The notes: generated from the letters alone by a model not told the origin. DNA of 33,669 nucleotides from Neolentinus lepideus HHB14362 ss-1 (GCA_001632425.1 KV425591.1:116274-149942), one strand, 5' to 3'. Positions 1 to 10,080 are shown, counted from the first letter of the stretch. Translations and numbers: made by a program.

Positions 1-320
1 TCTGTTGATTGCGACGGCTCGAAGGCCTCGTGCGTTGGCAGATTTGGCCTGTAAATATTATACTATAGTTTATAATGAGTAAGATAGTAATATTAGATAC
101 TCACCTGATCTTCACTCAGTGCTTTCGTGGGGACAACAAGAATCATAAGTGCTTCCCTGTGCCTTAGGATTGCGGCCTTAACGGGGACGTAGAGACAAGC
201 AGATTTGCACATTCCGCATGACGCCAGAATGGCTCCATCCAAGCCGTTCTGGATTGCCAATGCCAATTTGAGCTGGAAGTCATGTAATTCAGCGCTGGAG
301 CGACAACATTCTGGTACCAT
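1..320 (-). pseudogene. RecQ-like DEAD helicase N-terminal fragment, degenerate, runs off left edge
   Basis: Reading leftwards, an exon from ATG at 320 to 105 encodes a RecQ/DEAD-type helicase start (HDFQLKLALAIQNGLD, then a strand resembling the VSPLIAL motif: ILVVPTKALSEDQ). A good intron follows (104-49: GTGAGT donor, TTTACAG acceptor), and a second exon from 48 reads AKSANARGLRAVAIN, in phase and as expected for these proteins. The Walker A loop that normally reads GTGMGKT is SCGMCKSA here, so key glycines are lost and ATP binding is doubtful. Families of such helicases are multicopy and often decayed in agaricomycete genomes (known). Inference: a degenerate copy whose splice sites have survived. 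The rest of the protein lies outside the window, so it cannot be called fully dead. The ATG at 320 is the first in-frame one after an upstream stop. Confidence 0.6.
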
Positions 321-418
321 TCTCGTGTGCGACTTCGAGCTGAAGAGTTTCTGGCACAGTAGATTGCATTAAAGTTCCGTAAGAGCTAGTATACAGTATA
401 AGTAGCCAGAAAAGAGTC

Positions 419-892
419 CTATAGACGATGCAACCTGAGCACAGAGAGACCTAGGACACGTGCAGCCACAACGTATCTGAAGGAGAGATCTACCGCCTGT
501 ACCAATTCAGATGGATTGCACAAATTAGGGAAGTGGCTGTGTGGGAATTTGGATTTTCGGGAGCTACTGCCAACGCTATCCATCATCTCGACTAGCCTAC
601 CACGATTCCGCGCGTGATTCTGCGAGCCAGAATCGCGCCGCTGCAGAATCGTCGTGGGATCGCAGGAACTCCTCCAGAGGAGTTCCTGCACCTCAGAATC
701 CCTTGACTTATCGCGCTCCACGTAGTCTTTTGTAGTCTTGTATATAGAGTATAAGCCATTTCCTGTAGTCCCTACTACAAGTTTGCATACAGCAATCAGA
801 CGCTTGTGACGGGCATGGCGAGCCCTTACAAATTTCAGGTATGCTTTTATAAGCTTTTTGGCTCGTGCAGGTCGGGGCAGTAGGCGCTGCAT
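419..892 (-). CDS. Doubtful hypothetical ORF, 157 codons
   Basis: An open frame of 157 codons with a basic N-terminal third (many Arg/Lys/His) and no family motif that I recognise. It overlaps the AGAATC-rich repeat zone and a 26-bp near-perfect palindrome (662-689), which argues that it is repeat-derived or a chance frame. No good splice sites extend it. Listed only so that the stretch is described. Confidence 0.12.
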   Translation of the reverse strand: MQRLLPRPARAKKLIKAYLKFVRARHARHKRLIAVCKLVVGTTGNGLYSIYKTTKDYVERDKSRDSEVQELLWRSSCDPTTILQRRDSGSQNHARNRGRLVEMMDSVGSSSRKSKFPHSHFPNLCNPSELVQAVDLSFRYVVAARVLGLSVLRLHRL

Positions 893-1140
893 GTTGCGAT
901 GATGGTGAAGGGAGCGGCGACGGTGCAGGTAAGAAATTTCTTGGAAAGGCAGTCGGACTATCTAGTACATAGTAGGATGTATATACTGTTTGTATACGGT
1001 AGCAGTGTGAGAATCAACGGCCAGAATCACGCTGGTCAGAGTGACACAGGGATTCTGGCAAGATTCTGGGCTGGAGAGGGGCTCAGAATCCTGTGCAGAA
1101 TCGCCACAGAATCTCGCCAGAATCCGCCACTCTGACTGCC
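600..1140. repeat. AGAATC/GATTCT-dense repeat element
   Basis: Twelve copies of AGAATC or its reverse complement fall in two clusters. Cluster one: 616, 629, 645, 695. Cluster two: 1010, 1023, 1051, 1062, 1085, 1097, 1108, 1119. Most sit inside CAGAATC. In random sequence about 0.25 would be expected in this length. A 9-bp inverted pair, GTCAGAGTG (1035-1043) and CACTCTGAC (1128-1136), brackets most of the second cluster. A perfect 13-bp-arm hairpin lies at 662-689. This looks like a non-coding mobile-element remnant (MITE or foldback type), but no complete terminal repeats or target duplication are visible. Confidence 0.5.
662..689. repeat. Perfect inverted repeat, 13-bp arms, 2-nt loop
   Basis: GCAGGAACTCCTC (662-674) is followed by CA and then GAGGAGTTCCTGC (677-689). 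The arms match perfectly and the element lies inside the AGAATC-rich zone. It could form a cruciform or hairpin. Confidence 0.8.
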
Positions 1141-1210
1141 CCTATTGGTGGGCATTTGCAACAGATCCATTTGATTCGTAATATCGTATGTACAAACAAG
1201 TAGTTGCTAT

Positions 1211-1234
1211 GATTGACTGTCGCTACAGTCAATC
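1211..1234. repeat. Perfect inverted repeat, 10-bp arms, 4-nt loop
   Basis: GATTGACTGT (1211-1220), loop CGCT, ACAGTCAATC (1225-1234). It lies in the 3' flank of the MFS transporter, about 180 bp beyond its stop codon, between that gene and the AGAATC repeat zone. It could be a repeat end or part of a terminator region; nothing decides between them. Confidence 0.7.
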
Positions 1235-1411
1235 TACGCGTAATCAACAGCAAAACTACTATTTGACGGGTATCCTCGTTAGCATAATTAATGAATAAGA
1301 GATATAGGAAATGCGTAAGACGTTAGAAATACAGCGTAATATGAGCATACGATAGAGATGTGATGAAGAGTACAAATGTACAGGGAGTCCGAGTCTGATG
1401 CTGCTAAGTTT

Positions 1412-3062
1412 CTAGACCTTAGCACACAGACGGCAGTTGACTTTGAGTCTGGAGCAAAGGATGATGAGAGAGCCAGCAACAAGTAACGATCCAGAGAGGA
1501 TGATCACGGGCGTATATGATCCATTTGCTCTTGCTAACAGAGCTCCGGCCGCAGGACCACCGAATAACGACCTATTCCAAGTCAATGACCTTGCATCATA
1601 TTGAACGGTGACGGGACACTTACGGTAATGACACAAGCGTATAAAGCATGCCCATTCTCGTTCCTACCTCCCTCATCTCCGAGATCTGCGCAACACAAGG
1701 GTTGATGCCCGAGATGAACGCGCCCGAGAAGAACCCGTACAAGAACGCAAACGCAATGATCTCTGCTCTAGTCTGCGCGCACAGCCACAACCCAAGGCAC
1801 ATGACTCCAGAAAGCAGTGCGGAGGGGATGAGGAGGTTGAACCGGCCGATGGCGTCGGAGAGTACTGCAGGGGCGATGCGCCCTAGCACGCCACCCGCGT
1901 TCATGATGGAGAGCAGATAGAACGGGGTGGCGAGGGAGAGGGAGTTCGCGGAGGCGTAGGAAATGATGTAAAAGAAAGGAATGAAAATGGCTGGATATGG
2001 CAGGTATCAGAAACGCATCCGATCGTGCCGGGGACCGAGGATCAGAACTTACCGAAGCAGATGAGGAAGCTTCCGCAGACAAGAAGTACGAAGGGCACGT
2101 CGCGCACGACGCCGACGTCGAACCACGGTCGCGCAGTTGCAGCGCAGTGGGGGTTTGGTCGTCTAGAGACGAGCGCAACAGCGGTCGAGCATATTCCGAG
2201 ACCCAAAAAGCCTAGTATCCGCACTGTCCAAGCGAACCCCAGTTTGGGAAAGAGATGGTCAAGTATGACCGGATAGATAATCCCGCCTGATATAGCAACA
2301 TTCAGATCCGTCCATAAGTACCGGGATGCCCGGACTCACCTACGCTAGATCCTGCCACTGAGATCCCAATCGCGGTGGCACGGTACTTTTGGAAGTGGGT
2401 GGACACAGAGGCAAGAGAAGGGTAGAATCTGCACCGGCGTTCGTGACCAAACTAGTAAACGATGAAAGAGTGCACCTACAGCATGCCGGTGCTAAGCCCG
2501 AATAGTACGCCTTGACATAAGATGAACTGATAGTATTCCGTGGAGAGGCTGGTCATCATGAGACTGAACGAGTGTAGGAGTGTGCCGAGTATCATGAGGA
2601 CACGGGGACCGTAAGAATCAAAAATTCGGCCAATGAAGCCACCCTGGTGAGATGTGTTAGTCGCACAAATTCCTCGCTTGGAAGCTTCATGCGACCTACC
2701 GAGAAGAAGAACATCCATAGCTGCAGCGACCCAATCCATGCTATTGAAGTGGGGGAACGGTCGAGCTGGTGGGTCTCGTACCAAGATTGGAACGTCCCAA
2801 ACGAGCTAACCTGGCCGAAACTGCAGAAGAGGGCGAGAAACGCCCCGAGGACAGTCAGGTAGCTTGCGCACCCGCCTTCGACGAAGGCGCTCTCGGGCTG
2901 ATGATCGACGGCGGTTGGTTCAGAGTCGGCTAGGCTATCGACAAAGCTACCCTCACGGTGAGGACTGAGACCGTTGTGGTAGACTCCCATTCCGAGAGAT
3001 GGTCCCGGGATGTCGACCTTCTCGCTCATATCTCTCACCCCTTTCTCAATGTCGGGCGACAT
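1412..3062 (-). CDS. MFS monocarboxylate transporter-like protein (MCT family)
   Basis: Membrane transporter of the major facilitator superfamily, monocarboxylate-porter branch, probably 12 membrane segments after a polar N-terminus of about 75 residues. Exons: 3062-2700, 2643-2480, 2428-2340, 2286-2053, 1990-1624, 1571-1412, totalling 1377 nt (458 aa), all GT-AG and in phase. Motifs: [16 protein letters not shown], then [14 protein letters not shown] (about 122-135, the fungal MCT loop signature), [19 protein letters not shown], and [20 protein letters not shown]. The end is a short Cys/Lys-containing cytosolic tail. The start at 3062 (MSPDIEKG) is the first ATG; a second lies 33 nt downstream. 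Fungal relatives carry short carboxylates or remain uncharacterised, so the substrate is unknown. The next gene upstream on the same strand is a ThDP enzyme acting on 2-oxo acids, but 2.3 kb separates them. Confidence 0.9.
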
Positions 3063-4300
3063 TGTGGCTCTTAAGAACAACCGACCGTGAATCCAATGGG
3101 TACAGGGTGTACCACCGCGCAGTAGCACTATAGAAGGGAGTCGCAGAAAGGGAGGCAGGCGGCATCGGTGCTGCCTCCACACCCTTCAGTAATAAATACT
3201 AAGTGCATCCCGCTCCGAAATAGACGGCAGTAACTCGGGCTCGGAGAAGGGCGCCCACGCAGCCGGATTTGCACGTATGTCCACTGCGAATCCTCGTATT
3301 ACAGGGAACTCAGGTACTCGTCTTGTCCGCCCTTCCCACACTGAGTCGCCCCCGTCAGCGTCGGGGGCGCAGCATGGACTGATTATGAAGGCATGGCCAA
3401 GTCCCTTGTCACCGGAGCAATACTCCTAAAGTGTGGCATATTCTTTGGGATCGATCAGTAAGTTCGGAAAGACATATACCGCCATGCAGCCTTGGAAGTT
3501 GCATCATGAGAACGGTCAGTAGATGTGTTAGTGGAAGGACCGGCCGGAGAGAGAGAGAGTACCTAAGGTGCCGTTCATCACGGTGTATGCAATGCAATAC
3601 ATAGATGAAAGATGTCAATTTTGATTGACAGTGGCAGGGATATGACCACGCCGCAGGGAAGGTCGGTATGACTGTGTCTAATAGCTATTTTCGTCCTTAC
3701 TGAGTCTATCCACGTAAGGATAATGAAACCGAGTTTTGGTGTTTTGTATGGGTGTGCAGAAGCCTTTGAGCCAGCATTCGAATCGCATCGTAGCCCGCGT
3801 TTGAATACAGGGAAGCAGAAGGAAGCGCCACAATCATGATTGGAAAATAACCCCGTCGGCATTTCAATCAATTCCCGCTTTACGTGACCCTGTTCCGAGT
3901 CCAGGCTGCCTCTGAATCTCAATTGTAAGCCTATCTGCCGTTCAGTAGAACGTTGCACTGCAACTAGATCCAGACGCCGACCTGCGTCTGACTCGTATCA
4001 AGTTCCCATGCCACGTCAGTACTAGCACCAGTGCATTGGCCCAAGGAATGGTCAGTGAGCTCGAGAACCAGCCACAACATCCTACCGCCCTGTTTCAATT
4101 TCATGGAATATGACAGCTACGTATCTTAGCAGCGGGTCGCACAGTTCAATCCTTCAATTGCTACGTCCGACTCGGTAGTCCTCGTGTACCACGTCTCGCA
4201 GGTTATTCGCGCGGATATACGCCTCCTGGCTTTCGTACGTACATGACTTCTTACCAGCAGTCACCGAGTCGTCTTCTGACCCTTCAAGGAGGTGAATTTT

Positions 4301-4331
4301 CCTGGATATTCGCTTCAATTGAATATCCAGG
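4301..4331. repeat. Perfect inverted repeat, 11-bp arms
   Basis: CCTGGATATTC (4301-4311), 9-nt loop, GAATATCCAGG (4321-4331). Intergenic, with no gene model nearby. Confidence 0.8.
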
Positions 4332-4390
4332 CCGTTTCTCGGATAACATGTCTGACCACAGATGGCCCGCTCGTGTCGGGGCTGATTTTA

Positions 4391-4411
4391 CCACAGTGCG
4401 TATCACTGTGG
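4391..4411. repeat. Perfect inverted repeat, 8-bp arms
   Basis: CCACAGTG (4391-4398), loop CGTAT, CACTGTGG (4404-4411). It lies 60 bp from the preceding hairpin. Confidence 0.75.
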
Positions 4412-5412
4412 CCCAGGATTCGGCACACAAAGCTCTGGTCTCGATGACTTGATGTCTGAAGTTGTCACCCTCTTACTACCCAAACAAGCTGAATCGACAG
4501 ACTCGTCTAGTCTACCAACCTGCTAACTTGCCACCATCATGCATTGTACTTCCGCGAAGACTCGCCATCTTGTCCCGGCCTAATCGCATCATGATAATAT
4601 ACTTCACCTCCACGGCTTCCGGGGAGACATCAATTACACTATGGCCTGGATGTTTGGAGAGCCCTCAGAGTAATCCGAATCCTGTGCTTTCCGTGGGCCT
4701 TGACGAGAGCTGGTAGGCCGTCATGGTGAACCGATTTCCTGTAGTGAAAGAACCTAGGGTACGACCAACGATCACGACCAGGTACGGCCTAGCTCAAATG
4801 TTGAGCCGTGTTCCCATTCGAATGGTCTTGTTCTACCCATGAGGACCCTCCCTATCTGCTAGGTGCGATTCCCCGAAAAGCGACTCTACAGAAGCTTCTT
4901 TCGCAAAGCTTGAGCTGTTATCGTTGGCCTCATCCGAGGAGTGCATAGGTGGCTTTCGATCCCATGGTTCTTTGTCCTAATCACCGAAATCGCCGACCTG
5001 AGGTTCGAAGGAGCTCGTTTCGCCGACTCAGCTCCACACAGACCGTACACCTGGCGCGTACCAGGTGCGTTCGTGTCATTCATTATCTGCAAACAGTGAA
5101 GTCAGGCCTGTCATGAAACGGCAATCATCGAAACATCATCATCAATAGCCCCGAATTTCCGTGGACAGGGAATCAGTTATAGTTATGCTATTGCTATTGA
5201 CATACCACGTATCACAGAGTTGTGGCCACGCTTTTCGGATCTATATACTTCCACCGGTCTTGACTTCGATCTGTTCTGAGCTTATGCTTAGATTTCGACC
5301 GACCTGCGCGTGTACCGGACTGTGACGTCGATAATATGACCCTTTCAAACCCTCTAGAATTAAACTTACACCCCAAGCCTGCCGTCATCTATGTGGCACC
5401 TATTCCGGGTCC

Positions 5413-7646
5413 CTATGCGATGCCTTCCAACATGCAGTCCAATACTGCGCTCCTTCTCTCCTCCACGACTACTCTTACTGCTTCTCTAATTGCGTCCTCC
5501 AATTCTTCGCGTTTCTCGACCTTCCGCCCATACACCCACCCGCTGCTCGCTGCGACAGCGATCTGGGAGTAGTCAGGCACACTAGGGCCAAACCCAACAG
5601 TAAGGCGATCACCGTGCACTGTAGAGCCCAAACCGTTCGGGTAGACACCCAACATTGCCATCTTCGGAGACTATCAAAGAGATGTGAATTGTCGAGAACA
5701 ACCGCACGCAGCGCAGTAACTTTCGAGGTTCCACTCACTTTCCACCCTCCATTGTTAAGAATGATCGTCAAGAACGGCTGTCAAGCATCAATTCCATGTC
5801 AGCCACGCCCGTCCAACCTCCTACAGGCACTCACCGTCTCATACCGCCTCGCAATCCAATATGCACTCCCAGGAACGCCGAACAAGTAGCATCCATCACC
5901 GACCACCGCGACTATGCACTTATACCCACGCCCGCCCTGCTTTCTCAGCTCCCTCTCGCCCAGACACGCGCCAATTGCATTCCCCAGGCCCCACCCAAGC
6001 GCACCCGAGCCGGGCGCCATCATCGCCATGCCGCCCTGCGGGTATCCCACCGGCGCGTCCGGGCGCAGGTGGTTAAACACCTCGACATAGTTCGAAATGC
6101 CCTCGTTGAACACGAGCGTGTCCTTGTGAATGTCCTGCGCGATCAGTGTCCTGCGGAGCGCACCGAGGACATTCGCGGTAGTGAAGACGGCTGGGGAGGC
6201 GGGGAAGGCGGACTCGGCATCATCTAGTTTGCTGATAAGCGCGTCGTGCCAGGCGCGAATGTCCGCAGCGCGGGCTCTGACACTGTCACTCCCCAGCACG
6301 CCGAGCTTGTTTTCAGAGTCGAGTCGCTTCACTTCTGCGACGAGCTGTTGCAGCGCGAGTGTACCGTCGGCGCGTGCGATGAGCTCGGCGTCGACGTGCC
6401 AGTATCCCAAGGTCGTCCTAAGCGCGTCTGCGCCGTCAATCACAAACACCCGCGCATCTTCCGACGGCTTGTTCCCCTTCACCTCAATGAACGGGATGTC
6501 AGAGTCGATAATCAACACCACGTCCGCCTTTGTCAGCAGGACGAACGGATCGAATCCATACGACAGCCCGGCAAAGTGCGGGTGCGAATACGGGATATTT
6601 GTCGTGGACGGGCAGTGTGCGAAGAGCGGGATGGAGAGGAGCGTCGAGAGCTCGAGCAGGGGGTCAATCGCGGACGGGCTGTTGCGCGACAGATGGGAAG
6701 TGATGATCAAGGGGAACTTGGCGGTGAGGAGGGCACTTGATATGGTGGTCACAACTATTTCATTCCGTTGCAGTCAATTGGTAATGTAATGCAGAGCTAG
6801 GCACGCACCATCAGGAGACAAAGCGCTGGGAGCCACAACTGGCCATTTTGCCACTTCCGAGGGCCTCTGCATGATACTCTCGTCGACCTCTTCCTCCGTC
6901 ACCTCCCGTCGTGCCCACAGGTACACGGGCCCTCTCGGTTCGCTCTGCGCGCTGCATACAACAGTCAGAGTCAGACCAATCTACACCCACACCCAAGACG
7001 CGTCGACTTGCATCTGCAGCGCCCTCATGACCACCTTGTCCACATTCCTCCCGCTGAGAATCTCGCCCGTGTACCGCATATACTGCCGCACGATAGCCGG
7101 CTGGTCCGGGATATCTACAACGCAGACCCGGCCCTCTCAGCGCGCCCCCATCTCTCAGCCAAACCACTCGCCACCGACCTTGTGTCCACATAACCCACTC
7201 GTTCCGGCTGCCCTTCAGCTCCCCGTTCGCACTGTGCGCCGACGCCCCCGCGTAGATCACAACCGGCGCCCTCGCCCTGTCCACATTATGCACCGCCCCC
7301 GCCAGCCCCTGCCCAAACCCAAACCCATGTCACCTTCCACCCATAAACCAGAACGCTTACTCACCTGCGTCCCCACATCCACATGCACGAGCACCGCCGC
7401 CGGCTTACCCGTCACGGTCGCGTACCCCTGCGCCGCGCTCAGGCCGACCATCTCGTTCGGGCATATCACTATACTCGGCTGCGTATCCTCTTCCTCGCTC
7501 GCACCTTTGTTCTGCTTCGCCAGACGCTGCCGCTCGAGGTCCTCGAGGAACGCGGGGTGGTCGGAGCCCCAGTTCGCGAACGCGTATTTGACCCCGCCGC
7601 GCGCGAGGGTCTGTAGGAAGACGGAGGCGGTTGTGTAGCTTGGCAT
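5413..7646 (-). CDS. Thiamine-diphosphate-dependent enzyme (acetolactate synthase / benzoylformate decarboxylase-like)
   Basis: A ThDP enzyme that would cleave or join 2-oxo acids. Exons: 7646-7365, 7308-7179, 7114-7008, 6944-6809, 6754-5835, 5777-5739, 5670-5413, totalling 1872 nt (623 aa). The N-terminal pyrimidine-binding domain has the proton-relay Glu in ICPNEMVGLSAAQGYATVTG (E65) and VDVGTQ-GLAGAVHNV. The middle domain follows; the C-terminal domain has the cofactor motif VGDGCYLFGVPGSAYW (GDG 504-506) ending in ILNNGGWK (NN 533-534). All hallmark residues are present, so it should be active. The exon 3/4 junction is the least sure: acceptor 6945 keeps the frame (ALQMQ-SEPRGPVYLWARREV), but another acceptor at 6952 exists. 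No targeting peptide is obvious. Substrate is not deducible; the generic label 'acetolactate synthase-like' may be wrong. The next same-strand gene is a carboxylate-type transporter. Confidence 0.9.
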
Positions 7647-8092
7647 GGTGTAGTTGGTTGGGTGTGAAGTATGAGAGGGGCGCAGAGTGTGAATGCGGGT
7701 ATTGTCTATTCATAGGAGGTGAGCACGGGTGGAGCTAGAAGGAACTTAGGGTTCGATGCTTACCCACGTAGGTCATGAGAACCATACGATGGAGTCATTT
7801 GGGTTGAAGGTCAGGATTATGCTGGAGGCAGAACCTAGAAATAGACAAGAGCATGTATAAATACCCGGCCGAAGGTCGCGGCTCGACTACATGACATACT
7901 AGCCGAGCAGTTGTGTCTTCCTAAAACCCGTACAGCGAAGAAGCTACTCACCTTTGCAGAGTAAAATTGCAGCTGACTTGGAATGTCCCGTTTTTATAAA
8001 TGATGTGATAAATAGAGAACTCGCCTGAGGCGACAACGTCGTTTTAGAGTACACTTGGTACATACCACCCGAGCCTAAAATCCACCTCTTTC
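7647..8092. other. Intergenic: ThDP enzyme promoter side and HEM13 3' flank
   Basis: 446 bp without a gene. TATAAATA sits at 7856-7863; read on the minus strand it is TATTTATA about 210 bp upstream of the ThDP start, too far to be a safe TATA call. Nothing else is clear. Confidence 0.5.
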
Positions 8093-9112
8093 CTACACCC
8101 ACTCCCTCGGCTTCGTCAACACCTCGACCAACCTCCCCTCCTCCGTCCCCTCCCCACCCATATCGCACATATACTCCCACCGCACATTCTCCGGCAGCGT
8201 CATCAAAATACTCTCCACCCGCGCCCCGGGCGTCATCAGCCCAAACTTCGTCCCGCGGTCATACACGAGGTTGAACTCGACGTATCGCCCGCGCCGCACG
8301 AGCTGCCAGCGCCGCTGCTGCGGCGTATACGGCGTGTGCGCGCGCCGCGCGAGGATGGGGAGGTACGACGGCACGAACGCGTCGCCCAGCGCGCGCACGA
8401 AAGCGAAGATACCGTCCGCAGTCCGGCCCGAGCCCGGGATGCGCGCGTGCGGCGCGTCGCAGAGGTCGTCGAAGAACAGCCCGCCGACGCCGCGCGCCTC
8501 CCCCCTGTGCGGGATGTAAAAGTACTCGTCGCACCACCGTTTGAGCGCGGGGTAGTACGCCGCGCCGTGCGCGTCGCACGCGGCTTTGAGCGTCCCGTGG
8601 AAGTGCGCGGCGTCGGCGTCGTAGAGGTAGGACGGCGTGAGGTCGCCGCCGCCGCCGAACCACCAGGCGAGCACGGCGCGCGGGTCGTCCGGGGCGGTGA
8701 CCTCGAAGTAGCGGTAGTTGGCGTGGGTGGTGGGCGCGTGGGGGTTGCGCGGGTGGATGACGATGCTGAGGCCCGCGGCGAAGAAGGGGAGGGTGGTCTG
8801 CGCGTCGGGGTCGTACGGCAGGGAGGAGTGGTCGGCTTTCATCTGCTTGATCGCCGCGGGGGGGAGAGTCCCATGCACGATGGAGATGTTGACGCCTGCT
8901 TTTTCGAGTATGGATGAGTGCCCGCTGGGGTCGTCGGCGGGCATGGAGAAGACGCAGGACTGGCCCAGCCCGCCCTGCGCGCGGGTCCACGAGTCGCGCT
9001 TGAATGCCGGGGCTTTGGGGTCGAGCGCTTCGAAGGCGGAGACGATTTGCTCCTGCAGGGACGTGATATACTCTTCAACCTGCTGGCGCATCGGTTTCGA
9101 TGAGGACGCCAT
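8093..9112 (-). CDS. HEM13: Coproporphyrinogen III oxidase, oxygen-dependent
   Basis: Catalyses the oxygen-dependent oxidative decarboxylation of coproporphyrinogen III to protoporphyrinogen IX in haem synthesis. A single uninterrupted frame of 339 codons, the usual length for fungal enzymes. Family motifs run in order: KAGVNISIVHG (71-81), ANYRYFEV (131-138), WWFGGGGDLTPSYLYD (150-165), YFYIPHRGEARGVGGLFFDD (197-216), RGRYVEFNLVYDRGTKFGL (274-292) and the C-terminal KPREWV. The start MASSSKPMRQQVEEY has no clear mitochondrial presequence, which fits the cytosolic location of the yeast enzyme. It is the only large gene here without introns and has very high G+C at third codon positions, which creates long shadow frames on both strands. 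Identification is secure. Confidence 0.97.
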   Translation of the reverse strand: MASSSKPMRQQVEEYITSLQEQIVSAFEALDPKAPAFKRDSWTRAQGGLGQSCVFSMPADDPSGHSSILEKAGVNISIVHGTLPPAAIKQMKADHSSLPYDPDAQTTLPFFAAGLSIVIHPRNPHAPTTHANYRYFEVTAPDDPRAVLAWWFGGGGDLTPSYLYDADAAHFHGTLKAACDAHGAAYYPALKRWCDEYFYIPHRGEARGVGGLFFDDLCDAPHARIPGSGRTADGIFAFVRALGDAFVPSYLPILARRAHTPYTPQQRRWQLVRRGRYVEFNLVYDRGTKFGLMTPGARVESILMTLPENVRWEYMCDMGGEGTEEGRLVEVLTKPREWV

Positions 9113-9630
9113 GAGGGTGGGCAGGGAACGATTACGGCGTAGAGAAAGTTATATCTGTTTTGACTGGCGATCTCGGCGCGCCCCGGCCTGTCTCTTGGTA
9201 ATAACCATCGAATGTTTTGTGCGAGTCCAGCCAGTCGTAAAGGTAAGCGAGATTCTCAGTATACACTCTAGAGATGGTTTGGCAGACCTACAGTGCGCGG
9301 AGAAACAGTAAAGCAGAGAGGAGGCGGCAGTGTGGTCGCGGTCGCGGTCGTCCCAGTGGGAATCACGTCTATTTACCGCGATAGTATGTTGACAAACCTT
9401 ATTAAGTCTATTGTCGCTGCCTGAGTCTGGAAAATCGTCTTGTTGTCAGAACGCTGCCAGTGATAGCGACAAGAGACAAGTCGGATTCCGAGTAACTGCA
9501 CAAGTTTCTGGGCGCTAGTTTCAAGTTGCCGGCGGTGGCGTTGCGATTTTGCTTTAGTAGTGCACATTGCTCTTGCTTTCGTCGACTATGCTGTCTTATC
9601 CTTGCAACTGCCCGGTCTCTTAGATTTTGA
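9113..9630. other. HEM13 upstream region
   Basis: About 500 bp between the HEM13 start and the low-complexity stretch. It must include the HEM13 promoter. I see no strong TATA box, repeat or coding signal. Confidence 0.5.
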
Positions 9631-10080
9631 GTGAGGCCGAATCCCTGTTACAAACCAACGAATGGCGAATTATACGCCGTTCCGTTTCTGTGCAAACTCC
9701 TGGAAGGGCGAGCAGGCTGCTATCGACAGTCACTCTACGTATTGGTACAGGGTGAAGAGGTAGGGGACAAGGATGCTGACGATGACGATGATGACCGTGA
9801 CAAGGAGGAGGGTCAGGGTGATGGCAACAACAGCACAACATCGTGTAAGAGGTCCACTGGTGATGATGAAACTGACGAGGGCTTAGAGTGTTCGAAGCAC
9901 TCTCGGGGAGAGGAAGATGAGGACGACGACCTTGAGATCATTTCTGTCCGCCATCCGATTCTTTGCCATACTTACATGAAATCACCCATAGGGCTGCTAT
10001 TAGTCTGTCTGTACCTCTTCCCTCCCCTCTTCCACTCATTCTTAGTGCTCCCGATGTTCCTTTTTCTGATGCTGCTCTGA
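9631..10080 (+). CDS. Doubtful low-complexity acidic ORF
   Basis: An open frame of 149 codons from ATG 9631. Its middle is a run of Asp/Glu (DADDDDDDRDKEEG and RGEEDEDDDLEI) and its end is hydrophobic (LLLVCLYLFP). It merges into a GCTGCT-rich stretch (10065-10135) that reads as Ala/Pro-rich in another frame. No domain is recognisable. It lies between HEM13 and the Helitron helicase remnant, so it may be a captured or decayed fragment within the element. It could equally be non-coding trinucleotide-rich sequence. Confidence 0.2.
   Translation: MRPNPCYKPTNGELYAVPFLCKLLEGRAGCYRQSLYVLVQGEEVGDKDADDDDDDRDKEEGQGDGNNSTTSCKRSTGDDETDEGLECSKHSRGEEDEDDDLEIISVRHPILCHTYMKSPIGLLLVCLYLFPPLFHSFLVLPMFLFLMLL

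Larger units (their letters stand above)
3063..5412. other. 2.3-kb stretch without recognisable gene
   Basis: It should hold the promoter of the MFS transporter (right of 3062) and the 3' flank of the ThDP enzyme. Open frames of 60-130 codons occur on both strands but show no family motif and no coherent splicing. The only clear structure is a set of perfect hairpins at 4301-4331, 4391-4411 and 5047-5066. Confidence 0.6.

Noticed and set aside
541..1135. Plus-strand frames of 64 and 78 codons in the AGAATC zone
   Set aside because: They translate the hexamer repeats (recurrent QNP/ESRQN peptides) and end within the repeat element.
4243..4716. Plus-strand frames of 69 and 84 codons
   Set aside because: Short, no motif, and the first spans two non-coding hairpins.
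6130..6789. 219-codon plus-strand frame inside the ThDP gene
   Set aside because: Antisense of a well-supported exon with Ser/Ala composition typical of a reverse-frame shadow.
8259..9311. Several long open frames (up to about 243 codons) on both strands overlapping HEM13
   Set aside because: They are Arg/Pro/Ala-rich shadows produced by the strong GC3 bias of HEM13; none has motifs.
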